From the NCBI GenBank assembly GCA_947490345.1, contig CANLGL010000003.1:62001-126000 (forward strand): a DNA stretch of 64,000 nucleotides, read 5' to 3'. A model generated the notes under the pieces. The model was given only the letters and a program-made list of their open reading frames with translations. It was not told the origin of the DNA and ran no database searches. Shown here in pieces: positions 43,860-53,494 of the stretch (within the stretch, counting starts at the first letter, position 1; the number at the start of each line of letters is the position of its first letter). This DNA is from Deltaproteobacteria bacterium (GTDB lineage: Bacteria; Myxococcota_A; UBA796; SXON01). Position numbers and translations under genes: made by a program.

Positions 43860-44518
43860 GCGCCGGGCACCCCCCGCACAACGTCGTTCCCCTGCGCAAT
43901 CCAATCCATCGTGCCGCCGGCGACGTTGATCGGCTGGTGGCCCTCGGTGGCCAGGAACTGGGCCGCTTTGGCCGAGCGCCCGCCGCTCTTGCAGATGACG
44001 TAGAGGTCCCGGCCTTTGAACCGGTCCAGCTCGCCGAGGCGCGACTGGAGATCGTTGAGCGGGATGAGCAGCGCGCCGGGGACGCGCCCCGCAGCGGTCT
44101 CGTCGGGATTGCGCACGTCCAGCACGCTGCCACCCGCGGCCAGCGCGGCTTTGAGCCCGGCGACGTCCACTTCCTTCGGCGGTGGCGCCGGCTCGGCGGC
44201 GAGGGCCCGATCGACCAGGGCCTCCAGCGCTGCGAGGCCCTTCCAGCCTACGTCACCGGTGACAACCGTGCCTCCCTTCATGCCGACGACGAGCGGGATG
44301 CTCTGCACCTGGAACGCGCTGGCCAGCGCCGGCTCCTCGTCCACGTTGACCTTGCAGAAGCGCACGGCATCGCCCCGGCGCGCGGCCACCTCCTCCATCG
44401 CCGGCGCGATGGAGCGACAGGGCCCGCACCAGGGGGCCCAGAAGTCGATGATGACCGGCACGGGGCTGCCGAGGACGAAGGACTCAAACGTTTGAGTTGT
44501 AACGACGGTGACAGGCAT
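43856..44518 (-). CDS. thioredoxin-rhodanese fusion protein
   Basis: Residues 1-105 are a thioredoxin domain with the active site WAPWCGPC. Residues 120-220 are a rhodanese domain with active-site loop CKSGGRS. No signal peptide, so it is cytoplasmic. The pair could pass sulfur or reduce persulfides. Starting eight bases after the leuS stop, with AGGAAG as Shine-Dalgarno, it is co-transcribed with leuS and the lipid enzymes downstream. Confidence 0.9.
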   Translation of the reverse strand: MPVTVVTTQTFESFVLGSPVPVIIDFWAPWCGPCRSIAPAMEEVAARRGDAVRFCKVNVDEEPALASAFQVQSIPLVVGMKGGTVVTGDVGWKGLAALEALVDRALAAEPAPPPKEVDVAGLKAALAAGGSVLDVRNPDETAAGRVPGALLIPLNDLQSRLGELDRFKGRDLYVICKSGGRSAKAAQFLATEGHQPINVAGGTMDWIAQGNDVVRGVPGA

Positions 44519-44526
44519 GCCGCTTC

Positions 44527-47007
<2,481 letters not shown>

Positions 47008-47077
47008 CGGCGTTTCTCCTGGGCTGCGCGGGCTAACGCGGAGGCGCCCGTGTGGGCGACGCCTCGGGCCAGACGCA

Positions 47078-47581
47078 TCACCCATCGAAAGTGGCGGAAT
47101 ACCCGAATGCTGCGTGGCACGGAATCTCCCCCATGACGCTGCCGCAGTCTGCACCGTCGCACGAGAGGTAATCGACCAGATAGTCGCCCGTCAGCTCGGT
47201 CGCGGAGGAAAAACTCCCCTCCCAATGGCTTTCTACCTGGAACATCGCGTCGTAGAGTCCGAACGAGCCGCCGTCGTAGGCAAACGCATCGGTGTCGCAG
47301 ACGTAGTCGAAGCCGTCCAGCTCGCACGCCATCGGACCTCCGAAGGTGTTGGTGAAGCCCGACGCGGTGACGTTCTTGATCGCGCCATGGTAGGCCACGG
47401 GCGAGAACGAGATCTGACGGCAGGGGTCCTCCTGCTGACCGGGCTCGACGAGCCAGCGCCCCGACTCGGGCATGACGGAGGCCTTCGGCACCGCGGAGTC
47501 CCCTCCTTCAGGTTCGCCGCTGAGGTCGATGGGAGCGCAGGCGAGGACAACGAAGGGAAGCAAGCGAAGTGGAGAGGCCAT
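47078..47581 (-). CDS. small lipoprotein, function unknown
   Basis: MASPLRLLPFVVLACAP is a lipoprotein signal (lipobox VLAC). The 167-residue product has eight cysteines after the lipobox (CRQISF, ACELDGFDYVCDTD, SCDGADCGS, IPCHAAF) that could form disulfides, and a beta-rich body. No family recognised. Its end is 70 bases from leuS on the same strand. It is probably anchored on the outer or inner membrane facing outward. Confidence 0.65.
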   Translation of the reverse strand: MASPLRLLPFVVLACAPIDLSGEPEGGDSAVPKASVMPESGRWLVEPGQQEDPCRQISFSPVAYHGAIKNVTASGFTNTFGGPMACELDGFDYVCDTDAFAYDGGSFGLYDAMFQVESHWEGSFSSATELTGDYLVDYLSCDGADCGSVMGEIPCHAAFGYSATFDG

Positions 47582-47891
47582 GCAAGGACGTGGCGGTACC
47601 GAGCCCGTTCGATCTCGACTTTCGTGAGCGGCTTGTCAAATCGACGTCCACCATCTCGATGAGAAGTGCCTGTGGTGTGGACACACGACGGGGACTCCCG
47701 CGTGCGGGTGGGACGGGACGCGCTGGGCATGGCGGCGGCGGTGGTGCGGATCCGGCGGATGCTCCCGGGGTGATAACCGCCGAGCACGTGAGCCCTCGGG
47801 ACCCCGGGCGATCTTCACCCTGTGGCGCTCGGTGCTCGACGGCGACTGGGCCGACAGACCGCCCCCCGACGGCGTCGCGCTCCCGCAGTGG
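47582..47891. other. intergenic region, no gene seen
   Basis: The 310 bases between divergent genes hold only weak ORFs without family features. One short frame ends VALPQW-stop just before 47904 and might be a gene remnant, but I cannot support it. The final bases carry the -10 box listed next. Confidence 0.5.
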
Positions 47892-47897
47892 TAGTGT
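47892..47897 (+). promoter_or_regulatory. TAGTGT -10-like box for leaderless transcript
   Basis: TAGTGT is followed by six bases and the GTG at 47904. It fits the TAnnnT-6-start layout of four other genes. No Shine-Dalgarno or -35 was seen. Confidence 0.4.
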
Positions 47898-47903
47898 GCG
47901 GCG

Positions 47904-49643
47904 GTGAGCCTGTTCGCGCCGCTTTTGGACCCTACCCTCCGCACCTGGGAGGTGCGGGCGCTGGTTGCCGGGGTGGTGGTCGGCCTCGTGGGGTGGGCGC
48001 TCCGGCGTTCCGGGCGAACGAAGCCGCTTGCGGCCTGGGAGCACGCCTGGGCGTGGGACGTGCTGGCGCTGAGCATCGTGCTTGCGGTGCAGGTGCCCGC
48101 GGTCCTCCGGGTGTGGGGGATGATCTCGCCGCACGGCTCGCCCGTGGGGCCCGACTCCGACTACAATTTCCTGTCCGCGGTGGCGATCGAAAACGGGGAC
48201 GCTTCGCTGTACGCGATCGACCGGTACCCGGGCTTTCCTTGGGCGGCGAGCGTTTTGGCCGAAGGGTCGCGCGAGCTCGCCTCGGCCGGGCTGCGAGTGT
48301 CGATGGCGTCCAGCTTCCTGTCCGGTTTCGGCGCCTACTGGTTGGGGCGGCAGCTGCACGGCCGGATCGCTGGCGCGCTGGCGATGTGCGTGGTGCTCCG
48401 CCTCCCGGGGCTGGTCGACTGTGGGCGGCAATTCACTCCTTACGCGTTCATCGCTGCCGCCGATCTGATTGGGGTTGCCGCGCTCATCGCGCTGGCGCGT
48501 GGACGACTGCTTGCGACGGTGCCGTTGGCGGCCGCCGCGGGGGGATTGTTCACGGCCGATCCGAAGCAGGTACCGGTGGCGCTGGCGATGGTGGGCCTCG
48601 GCGCCTTTTTCCTAGTGCTGCGTCCCCGCTGGGCCGCGTTGCCGGCGCTCGGCGCGCTCGGGGCCGTGCTCCCGGTGGTCAATGACTGGATGGGCAAGAA
48701 AAACCTGCCGATTGCCTCGATCGAGGAGATCACCACCCGAGTATCGCTTGGTTTCAACATCGATCCCGCGCTCCCCCGAGACGGTTGGGTCCCAGGCCAG
48801 ACCTTCGCTGACCTTTTTGCCAGCCTTCTGCGTGTCGCGGACGCGGTGAGCGCACCGGAGGCCCGGGGATGGTTCGCCCCCGCCGCTCTCCCGGGAATTC
48901 GGATGGAATTTCCTGACACCTCGGCTGTGTGGCCACTCCTGGTTTTGGCGCTCCCCGTCGTGATGCTGGTCCAGCGGTCCGGCCTGCGGGCTTGGTTGCT
49001 CCCCCTGGCGGTTTCGCCGCTGGCAATCGTACTGGTCTCCTGCCTGCACCTGCACTTTCAGCATCGGTACTTCCTGGCCGTCGCGGTGTGCCTGCCGCCG
49101 TTGGCGGTCGCGGCGTTGGCCCGGCTCGTGGGTCCGTGGGGGTGTCTCGCCGCTGGACTCGTCGCGCTGGTCCCCGCCAGCTCGCCGTGGCGGCGCGAGG
49201 CCCCGGGCCTCTCTGGAGGGCGTCCAGTGGACACCGATTCCTGGTCGGGGACCGAGTCGCCCGAGTGGTTCACGGTCTCCCGCGCCTACGATGAGCGCTT
49301 GCCCGCCGACGCCGTCGTTCTCGACTACGCCTCCTCTCGACCCTGGGTGATGATGGCGGTCCTGAGGCCGTACGTGCGCTGTGTCAGCACGCGCGACACC
49401 TGCCGGTCGCATCTCAACGACGCCGGCAGCCTCCATGCCGTCCTTTTCCCGGGCGAACCGCCCAGCTCCCGTGACGCGCCCGACGCGAGCGAACTCTGGA
49501 GCGCGACCCACGCCCCAGCCGCGGTCGGCGCCTGCTGGCAGCGGGTCGGCGGGCGGCCCGGCAACGGCGCTTTGTACTCCTGGACCTGCGACGCTCGCCC
49601 GGTGACGCTGCGGATTCGGGCCGCGGGAGAACCGCCCCGATGA
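47904..49643 (+). CDS. polytopic membrane protein, glycosyltransferase-like (GT-C)
   Basis: The 579-residue protein has ten or more hydrophobic helices between residues 15 and 400. An acidic loop after the second helix (GPDSDYNFL) sits where GT-C glycosyltransferases carry their catalytic acids, and a soluble C-terminal domain of about 150 residues has several cysteines. The GTG at 47904 has no Shine-Dalgarno. Its stop overlaps the MBOAT start, so the two are coupled. It probably acts on a lipid-linked or cell-surface glycan; the GT-C call is tentative. Confidence 0.6.
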   Translation: MSLFAPLLDPTLRTWEVRALVAGVVVGLVGWALRRSGRTKPLAAWEHAWAWDVLALSIVLAVQVPAVLRVWGMISPHGSPVGPDSDYNFLSAVAIENGDASLYAIDRYPGFPWAASVLAEGSRELASAGLRVSMASSFLSGFGAYWLGRQLHGRIAGALAMCVVLRLPGLVDCGRQFTPYAFIAAADLIGVAALIALARGRLLATVPLAAAAGGLFTADPKQVPVALAMVGLGAFFLVLRPRWAALPALGALGAVLPVVNDWMGKKNLPIASIEEITTRVSLGFNIDPALPRDGWVPGQTFADLFASLLRVADAVSAPEARGWFAPAALPGIRMEFPDTSAVWPLLVLALPVVMLVQRSGLRAWLLPLAVSPLAIVLVSCLHLHFQHRYFLAVAVCLPPLAVAALARLVGPWGCLAAGLVALVPASSPWRREAPGLSGGRPVDTDSWSGTESPEWFTVSRAYDERLPADAVVLDYASSRPWVMMAVLRPYVRCVSTRDTCRSHLNDAGSLHAVLFPGEPPSSRDAPDASELWSATHAPAAVGACWQRVGGRPGNGALYSWTCDARPVTLRIRAAGEPPR

Positions 49644-51004
49644 GTTTTGTGACCCTCACCTTCGCGATCTTCTTCGCGCTGGTCTTCGCGCTGTACGTTC
49701 CGGTGCGCTGGCGGCTGCAAAACCTGCTGCTCCTGGTGGCGAGCGCTGCGTTCTACGGCTGGGAGCACCCCTGGTGGGTGCTCCTGCTCTACTTCTCCGC
49801 CGGTATCGACTACCTCGCGGCGATCGGGATGGAGCGGTGGCCGGCCCACAAGCGTCCCTTGCTCACGACGAGCCTCGGCGCGAACCTGGCGCTGCTCGCC
49901 TGGTTCAAGTACGCAATGTTCGCCTCGGACAACTTGCGTGCTCTGGGCGCGGATGTGCCGCTCCTCGACGTGATCCTGCCGGCCGGCATCTCCTTCTACA
50001 CGTTCCAGTCGATGAGCTACACCATCGACGTGTACCGCGGGGTCATGCCCGCATGCCGGAACATCCTCGACTATTACCTCTTCGTAAGCTTCTTCCCTCA
50101 GCTCGTTGCCGGCCCCATCGAGCGTGCTCCGGACCTGTTGCGCCAGGTGCTCGCGCCGCGGGTGGTGGCGTGGTCCAACGTCGAAGCGGGGCTTTTGCGC
50201 GCGACGTGGGGCGTGGCCAAGAAGGTGATCGTGGCGGACAACGTCGCGGTCTACGTCGACCGGGTGTACGGGCTACCGACCTTGAGCCTGCCCCTGGCGA
50301 TGGCTGGCGCGTTCGCCTTCGCCGTCCAGATTCTCGCGGACTTCTCCGGGTACACCGACATCGCCCGCGGCGTGGCCCAGTGTTTCGGGTTCACCCTGTC
50401 CCCGAACTTTCTTCATCCCTACCTCGCGGCCAATCCTTCCGAACTGTGGCGTCGATGGCACGTCAGTTTTTCAAGCTGGATCCGTGATTATCTCTATGTT
50501 CCGCTCGGCGGGTCGAAGGGTTCGGCGCTTCGTGTCGCGGCGGTGACCGTCCTGACGATGGCCATCAGTGGTCTGTGGCACGGGGCGTCGTGGAACTTCG
50601 TATTGTGGGGGGTGTACCACGGGCTTTTGGTCGTGGTCTATCGCCCGCTGTGGAGGGTGCTGGGGCTGTTGCCGCGCTGGGTCACCGTGCCGATCTTCTT
50701 CTGCCTCGTCGTCTTCGGCTGGGCGATCTTCCGTCAGCACGATGCCAGCGTGCTTTTCGACACCTTCCGCCACCCCTGGCCGGTTCACCCGCACAGCGAA
50801 CTCATCGTCGGCGGCGTGCTGATGGCCGTCGGCGCCTGTGGCGGCGCGATCCTGGTGCTGGGCCTGTTGGCCGAGCGCTATCTCCTGCCGCGCCTCGGTG
50901 CGCTCCGACCCGCCTTTGCGGTCGGTTTTGTCTCGCTGGTCGCGACTCTTCTGGTCTACTGGATGCGGACCAATGCGGACGCGTTTATTTACTTCCGGTT
51001 CTAG
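49640..51004 (+). CDS. MBOAT-family O-acyltransferase (AlgI-like)
   Basis: The 454-residue membrane protein has about ten helices. Its AlgI-type motifs are LPAGISFYTFQSMSYTIDVYR, FFPQLVAGPIERA, LWRRWHVSFSSWIRDYLY and the catalytic histidine in SGLWHGASWNFVLWG. Relatives move an acyl (often acetyl) group across the inner membrane for transfer to a polysaccharide. It overlaps the preceding membrane gene. A matching periplasmic partner is encoded at 51713, beyond a toxin-antitoxin pair. Confidence 0.93.
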   Translation: MSFVTLTFAIFFALVFALYVPVRWRLQNLLLLVASAAFYGWEHPWWVLLLYFSAGIDYLAAIGMERWPAHKRPLLTTSLGANLALLAWFKYAMFASDNLRALGADVPLLDVILPAGISFYTFQSMSYTIDVYRGVMPACRNILDYYLFVSFFPQLVAGPIERAPDLLRQVLAPRVVAWSNVEAGLLRATWGVAKKVIVADNVAVYVDRVYGLPTLSLPLAMAGAFAFAVQILADFSGYTDIARGVAQCFGFTLSPNFLHPYLAANPSELWRRWHVSFSSWIRDYLYVPLGGSKGSALRVAAVTVLTMAISGLWHGASWNFVLWGVYHGLLVVVYRPLWRVLGLLPRWVTVPIFFCLVVFGWAIFRQHDASVLFDTFRHPWPVHPHSELIVGGVLMAVGACGGAILVLGLLAERYLLPRLGALRPAFAVGFVSLVATLLVYWMRTNADAFIYFRF

Positions 51005-51007
51005 TCC

Positions 51008-51427
51008 TCAGCGAAACGGATTCTCGATCCGGAGCTCACCGATGCGCTGGCCGTCTTGGAGGTCCTCCGTGAACAGGGTGGTGCAGCCGCCCTGGATCGC
51101 GGCCGCCACGATCATCGCATGGTAGAGGGAGAATCCCCAGCGGCCTCGCAGCGCCAGGGCCTCCCGGTAGAGGTCTGGCTCGGGGAAGACCCGACAGAGA
51201 GGCAGGAGCACCAGGTCGAGGTACTCCCTCGCCTCGGCGGTGGTCATCGGCGTTGCGAACTTGCGGAGCGCCACGTTGAGGAACTCCTGGACCACCTGGA
51301 AGCTGATCGTTCCCGCCCCGCCGAGCGCCCCGGCGACGAGCTCCCGCGACCGGGCGCGCTTGGCGGGTTGGGAGCTGTCGAAGCCGTAGACGACAACGTT
51401 GGTGTCGAGAAAATACCTACCGCTCAT
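51008..51427 (-). CDS. PIN-domain toxin (VapC-like)
   Basis: The 139-residue PIN-domain protein is a predicted RNase. Acidic positions are seen in FLDTNVVVYGFD, VVQEFLNV and the final LFTEDLQDG. Where related toxins have an Asp in a WDALIVAAA-type helix, this one reads SLYHAMIVAAA, so a likely metal-binding Asp is His here; activity may be altered. The start overlaps the antitoxin stop by 11 bases, the usual arrangement. It lies on the opposite strand between the two acyltransferase-system genes. Confidence 0.85.
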   Translation of the reverse strand: MSGRYFLDTNVVVYGFDSSQPAKRARSRELVAGALGGAGTISFQVVQEFLNVALRKFATPMTTAEAREYLDLVLLPLCRVFPEPDLYREALALRGRWGFSLYHAMIVAAAIQGGCTTLFTEDLQDGQRIGELRIENPFR

Positions 51428-51638
51428 TCAGCTCATCCCGCGAAAACGGACCGCCCGATTCGACGTGGGCCAGCCGCTTGAGCAGGCCGTCGTGGGCCTG
51501 ACGGAGCCTCTCCTCGGCGACGTACCCCTCCAGCCACAGCCGAAAGACGACGTTGAGCGTGGTCTGCTGCCGCTGAGCACGCTCCCGCGCTTGCTCGATG
51601 AGGTGCTCGTCGGCGGTGAGCGTGACGTTGCGCAGCAT
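51417..51638 (-). CDS. ribbon-helix-helix-type antitoxin
   Basis: The ATG at 51638 gives MLRNVTLTADEHLIEQARERA, the strand-helix pattern of CopG/RHH antitoxins (73 residues); the track start 19 codons upstream is less likely. It would bind DNA as a dimer and neutralise the PIN toxin encoded next. A TACATT hexamer about 30 bases upstream may be its -10. Confidence 0.8.
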   Translation of the reverse strand: MLRNVTLTADEHLIEQARERAQRQQTTLNVVFRLWLEGYVAEERLRQAHDGLLKRLAHVESGGPFSRDELNER

Positions 51639-51700
51639 GCTGGTCTCCACGATCTTCGTGTGCACGAATGTAGTGGAAGCAAGCGGGCTCGTCAACGGAG

Positions 51701-51706
51701 TACAAT
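51701..51706 (+). promoter_or_regulatory. TACAAT -10 box for leaderless SGNH-gene transcript
   Basis: TACAAT lies six bases before the GTG at 51713, identical to the kinase gene at 30220. No Shine-Dalgarno is present. It shows that this gene has its own promoter, separate from the MBOAT gene. Confidence 0.55.
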
Positions 51707-51712
51707 CATGGG

Positions 51713-52714
51713 GTGCGCAAACTTGCCATCGCCGACGCGCTCTGGCTGCTGACTGCGCTCTTCGCCGCGACGCCGCCCGTCGTCGGCTACCTCGCGCTTC
51801 CCGCGGCGCGCGAGGGTACCGCCGTGCCGCTGCCCGGCGCGCCTGGCGAGGTGACCGTCGATCCCCAGGCCGAGCTGTTCATCATCGGCAACTCGAAGGC
51901 CGGCTCCGACATTGACGTGCCGACGCTCCTCGCCGCTTTGGGGCGACCGAAGCTCAAGGTCCAGGTCATCTCGATCGGCTCGGCGACCCTTCCGGTGTAC
52001 TACGCGGTGGTCAAGAACCTCGTGGCGCCCCAGACCCGGCAGCCGGTCGTCGTCGTCTATGCGACGCCCATCGAGATCCTCACTTCGGACCTGACCTCTG
52101 ACCGTCGCGACCTGCTCTTGCGACCCTACCTCACCGCGGACGAGCCGGTGATCGGGCGGAAGCTCTACCACCACGCTCCCGACGGGCTCCAAGGCATGCG
52201 AGAGCGGGCGGTGACCGCGCGCGACGCGACTCTCTCCAGACTGGCAGACGTCGTGGCGGCGGCGGTCAGCGGGCCCCCCGGTCGGGCGCACCTCGACGCG
52301 GCGTTTGCCGAGGTCTTCGGCCAGAGCTGGGCCGCCCGTCGACGCCCGAGCCTCACCGGCGTTCCTATCGGCGGCTACCCGTCCGAGTCCGCGATCGGCC
52401 AGGTGCTCGACGACACGTTCGTGGTTGAGTTGGAGGCCGTGTGCGACGCACATGGCATCCCCTTGGTCTTTGCCGTCTCGCCGGTGACCGGGGTGATCCT
52501 TGCCCGCGAGGAGGGCCGCCTGCGGGGCATGGAGACCGTCTTGGCCGACGCCCGCGCCCACGCCGACGGTTGGTTCGTGCTCCCGAACCCCGGGCCCCAG
52601 CGCGTGCACTGGCGCGATGATGAGCACATGAGCGAGGTCGCGGCGCGGGCGAACACGGAGCTGCTTGCGTCGGAGCTGCGGCGGTTGGGCGTGCTCGGGG
52701 CGCGGGGGGAGTAG
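51713..52714 (+). CDS. AlgJ/SGNH-like exported partner of the acyltransferase
   Basis: The 333-residue protein has a single N-terminal hydrophobic helix (signal anchor) and a soluble domain. IIGNSKAGSDID is the likely nucleophile block and HWRDDEHMSEVAAR, with DxxH-like spacing near the C-terminus, completes an SGNH/AlgJ-type site. Such proteins take acyl groups delivered by AlgI-type MBOAT enzymes and attach them to polysaccharide in the periplasm. Its last 70 bases are duplicated at 53381. Role is inferred from motifs and neighbourhood. Confidence 0.68.
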   Translation: MRKLAIADALWLLTALFAATPPVVGYLALPAAREGTAVPLPGAPGEVTVDPQAELFIIGNSKAGSDIDVPTLLAALGRPKLKVQVISIGSATLPVYYAVVKNLVAPQTRQPVVVVYATPIEILTSDLTSDRRDLLLRPYLTADEPVIGRKLYHHAPDGLQGMRERAVTARDATLSRLADVVAAAVSGPPGRAHLDAAFAEVFGQSWAARRRPSLTGVPIGGYPSESAIGQVLDDTFVVELEAVCDAHGIPLVFAVSPVTGVILAREEGRLRGMETVLADARAHADGWFVLPNPGPQRVHWRDDEHMSEVAARANTELLASELRRLGVLGARGE

Positions 52715-52727
52715 CGGCGCGCCCCGA
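52643..52727 (+). repeat. duplication unit A, upstream copy (3' end of the SGNH gene)
   Basis: These 85 bases match 53381-53465 at 80 positions. They encode the last residues of the SGNH protein, ending in RLGVLGARGE, the stop, and the bases just after. Confidence 0.85.
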
Positions 52728-52728
52728 A

Positions 52729-52762
52729 CCGATGCCAGGGGCCAATCGTGTTCAGGCGCTGC
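52729..52762 (+). pseudogene. fragment copy of cinA
   Basis: These 34 bases match 53825-53858 inside cinA at 31 positions; both encode NRVQAL. The fragment follows unit A after one base, whereas in the intact copy about 360 bases of cinA 5' sequence lie between. It is a remnant of a tandem duplication with a deletion. Confidence 0.75.
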
Positions 52763-53052
52763 GAGGGCTGCGCGGAGGCGCCGCTCCTGGGCGGCGGCGC
52801 CGCAAGGGGGGCAGGGCGGCGGCGGTAAGCGGCCGGGGGACCGCGAGGGTGAGTTTTTCAACGCAGCGTTCCAGCCGCTCACGGCGGCCGCCCGCTGCTC
52901 CCGCAGCCCCGACGCTGGGCGGGGCTCAGGCGCGCCCCTCCAGGCGGCAGCGCGGCGGCGCCGGAGGCGGCGCGGAGCGCGGCGGCGCCGCAAGGGGGGC
53001 GGCGCGGCGGCGCCGCCGGCACCAAACAAACGACTCGAACTGACGAGTGGCG

Positions 53053-53079
53053 AGTTTGGTGTCGTGGCGACACCAAACT
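53053..53079. repeat. palindrome copy 1 (12-base arms)
   Basis: agtttggtgtcg and cgacaccaaact are perfect inverted arms around a three-base loop tgg. The unit recurs 51 bases downstream. Confidence 0.85.
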
Positions 53080-53100
53080 GCCCTCTCACCACCGTGAACA

Positions 53101-53133
53101 GCGAGTTTGGTGTCGTGGCGACACCAAACTCGC
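53101..53133. repeat. palindrome copy 2 (15-base arms)
   Basis: gcgagtttggtgtcg and cgacaccaaactcgc are perfect inverted arms around tgg. In RNA it would form a very stable hairpin; it has no following T-run, so a classic terminator is not indicated. Confidence 0.85.
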
Positions 53134-53227
53134 ATCTCACACTTACGACCGCGGACTTTGGTGCCGCGGCGCGGCGGCGCCGCAAGGGGGGCAGCGCGGC
53201 GGCGCCGCCGCCGATTCCGTCAGTCGG

Positions 53228-53452
53228 GTGGAGGCGCTGCCGGTGCCCGCCTCTGGCCTGGGCGAAGCCTGCACGGACGCCGAGGGCTACCAGTCGTATC
53301 ATGGCGACGGCGGCTGCGGCTGCGCGGCGGACCCGGGCGCCACGGCGTCCGGCACGCTGCTGCTCAGTGTGCTCGGCGTGGCGCGGGCAAACACGGTGCT
53401 GCTTGCGTCGGAGCTGCGGCGATTGGGCGTGCTCGGGGGGCGGGGGGAGTAG
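53228..53452 (+). pseudogene. remnant of a surface protein with MYXO-CTERM-like tail joined to duplicated SGNH 3' end
   Basis: The 74-codon frame reads a short Cys/Gly segment, then GGCGCAADPGATASGTLLLSVLGVAR. This looks like the GCGC-hydrophobic-Arg tail of sorted surface proteins and runs straight into duplication unit A (SELRRLGVLGGRGE, stop). No signal or start context exists. Best read as two gene ends fused by rearrangement. Confidence 0.55.
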
Positions 53453-53465
53453 CGGCGTGCCCCGA
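53381..53465 (+). repeat. duplication unit A, downstream copy
   Basis: This is the second copy of the 85-base unit, 80 of 85 identical to 52643-52727, placed directly before cinA. Its spacing to cinA is natural, which suggests it keeps the ancestral junction. Confidence 0.85.
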
Positions 53466-53494
53466 TGGAGTCCGACGTCGGGCTACATGGCCAC

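Larger units (their letters stand above)
52791..53192. repeat. GC-rich repeat cluster between the SGNH gene and cinA
   Basis: The 22-mer gcggcggcgccgcaaggggg-gc occurs three times (52791, 52979, 53171). Between the second and third copies lie two large palindromes and a split outer inverted repeat (ggcaccaaa at 53018 with tttggtgcc at 53157). ORFs in this stretch are low-complexity Arg/Gly/Ala and not credible genes. Confidence 0.75.

Noticed and set aside
47508-48431. 307-residue minus-strand ORF near the GT-like gene
   Set aside because: There is no family resemblance, it overlaps a real lipoprotein and membrane gene, and the composition is of the shadow type.
53101-53133. rho-independent terminator
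   Set aside because: The hairpin is perfect but no U-tract follows and the gene it would serve ends about 390 bases upstream.
52791-53192. CRISPR array
   Set aside because: Repeat copies are unevenly spaced, spacers are not unique or of constant length, and no cas gene is near.
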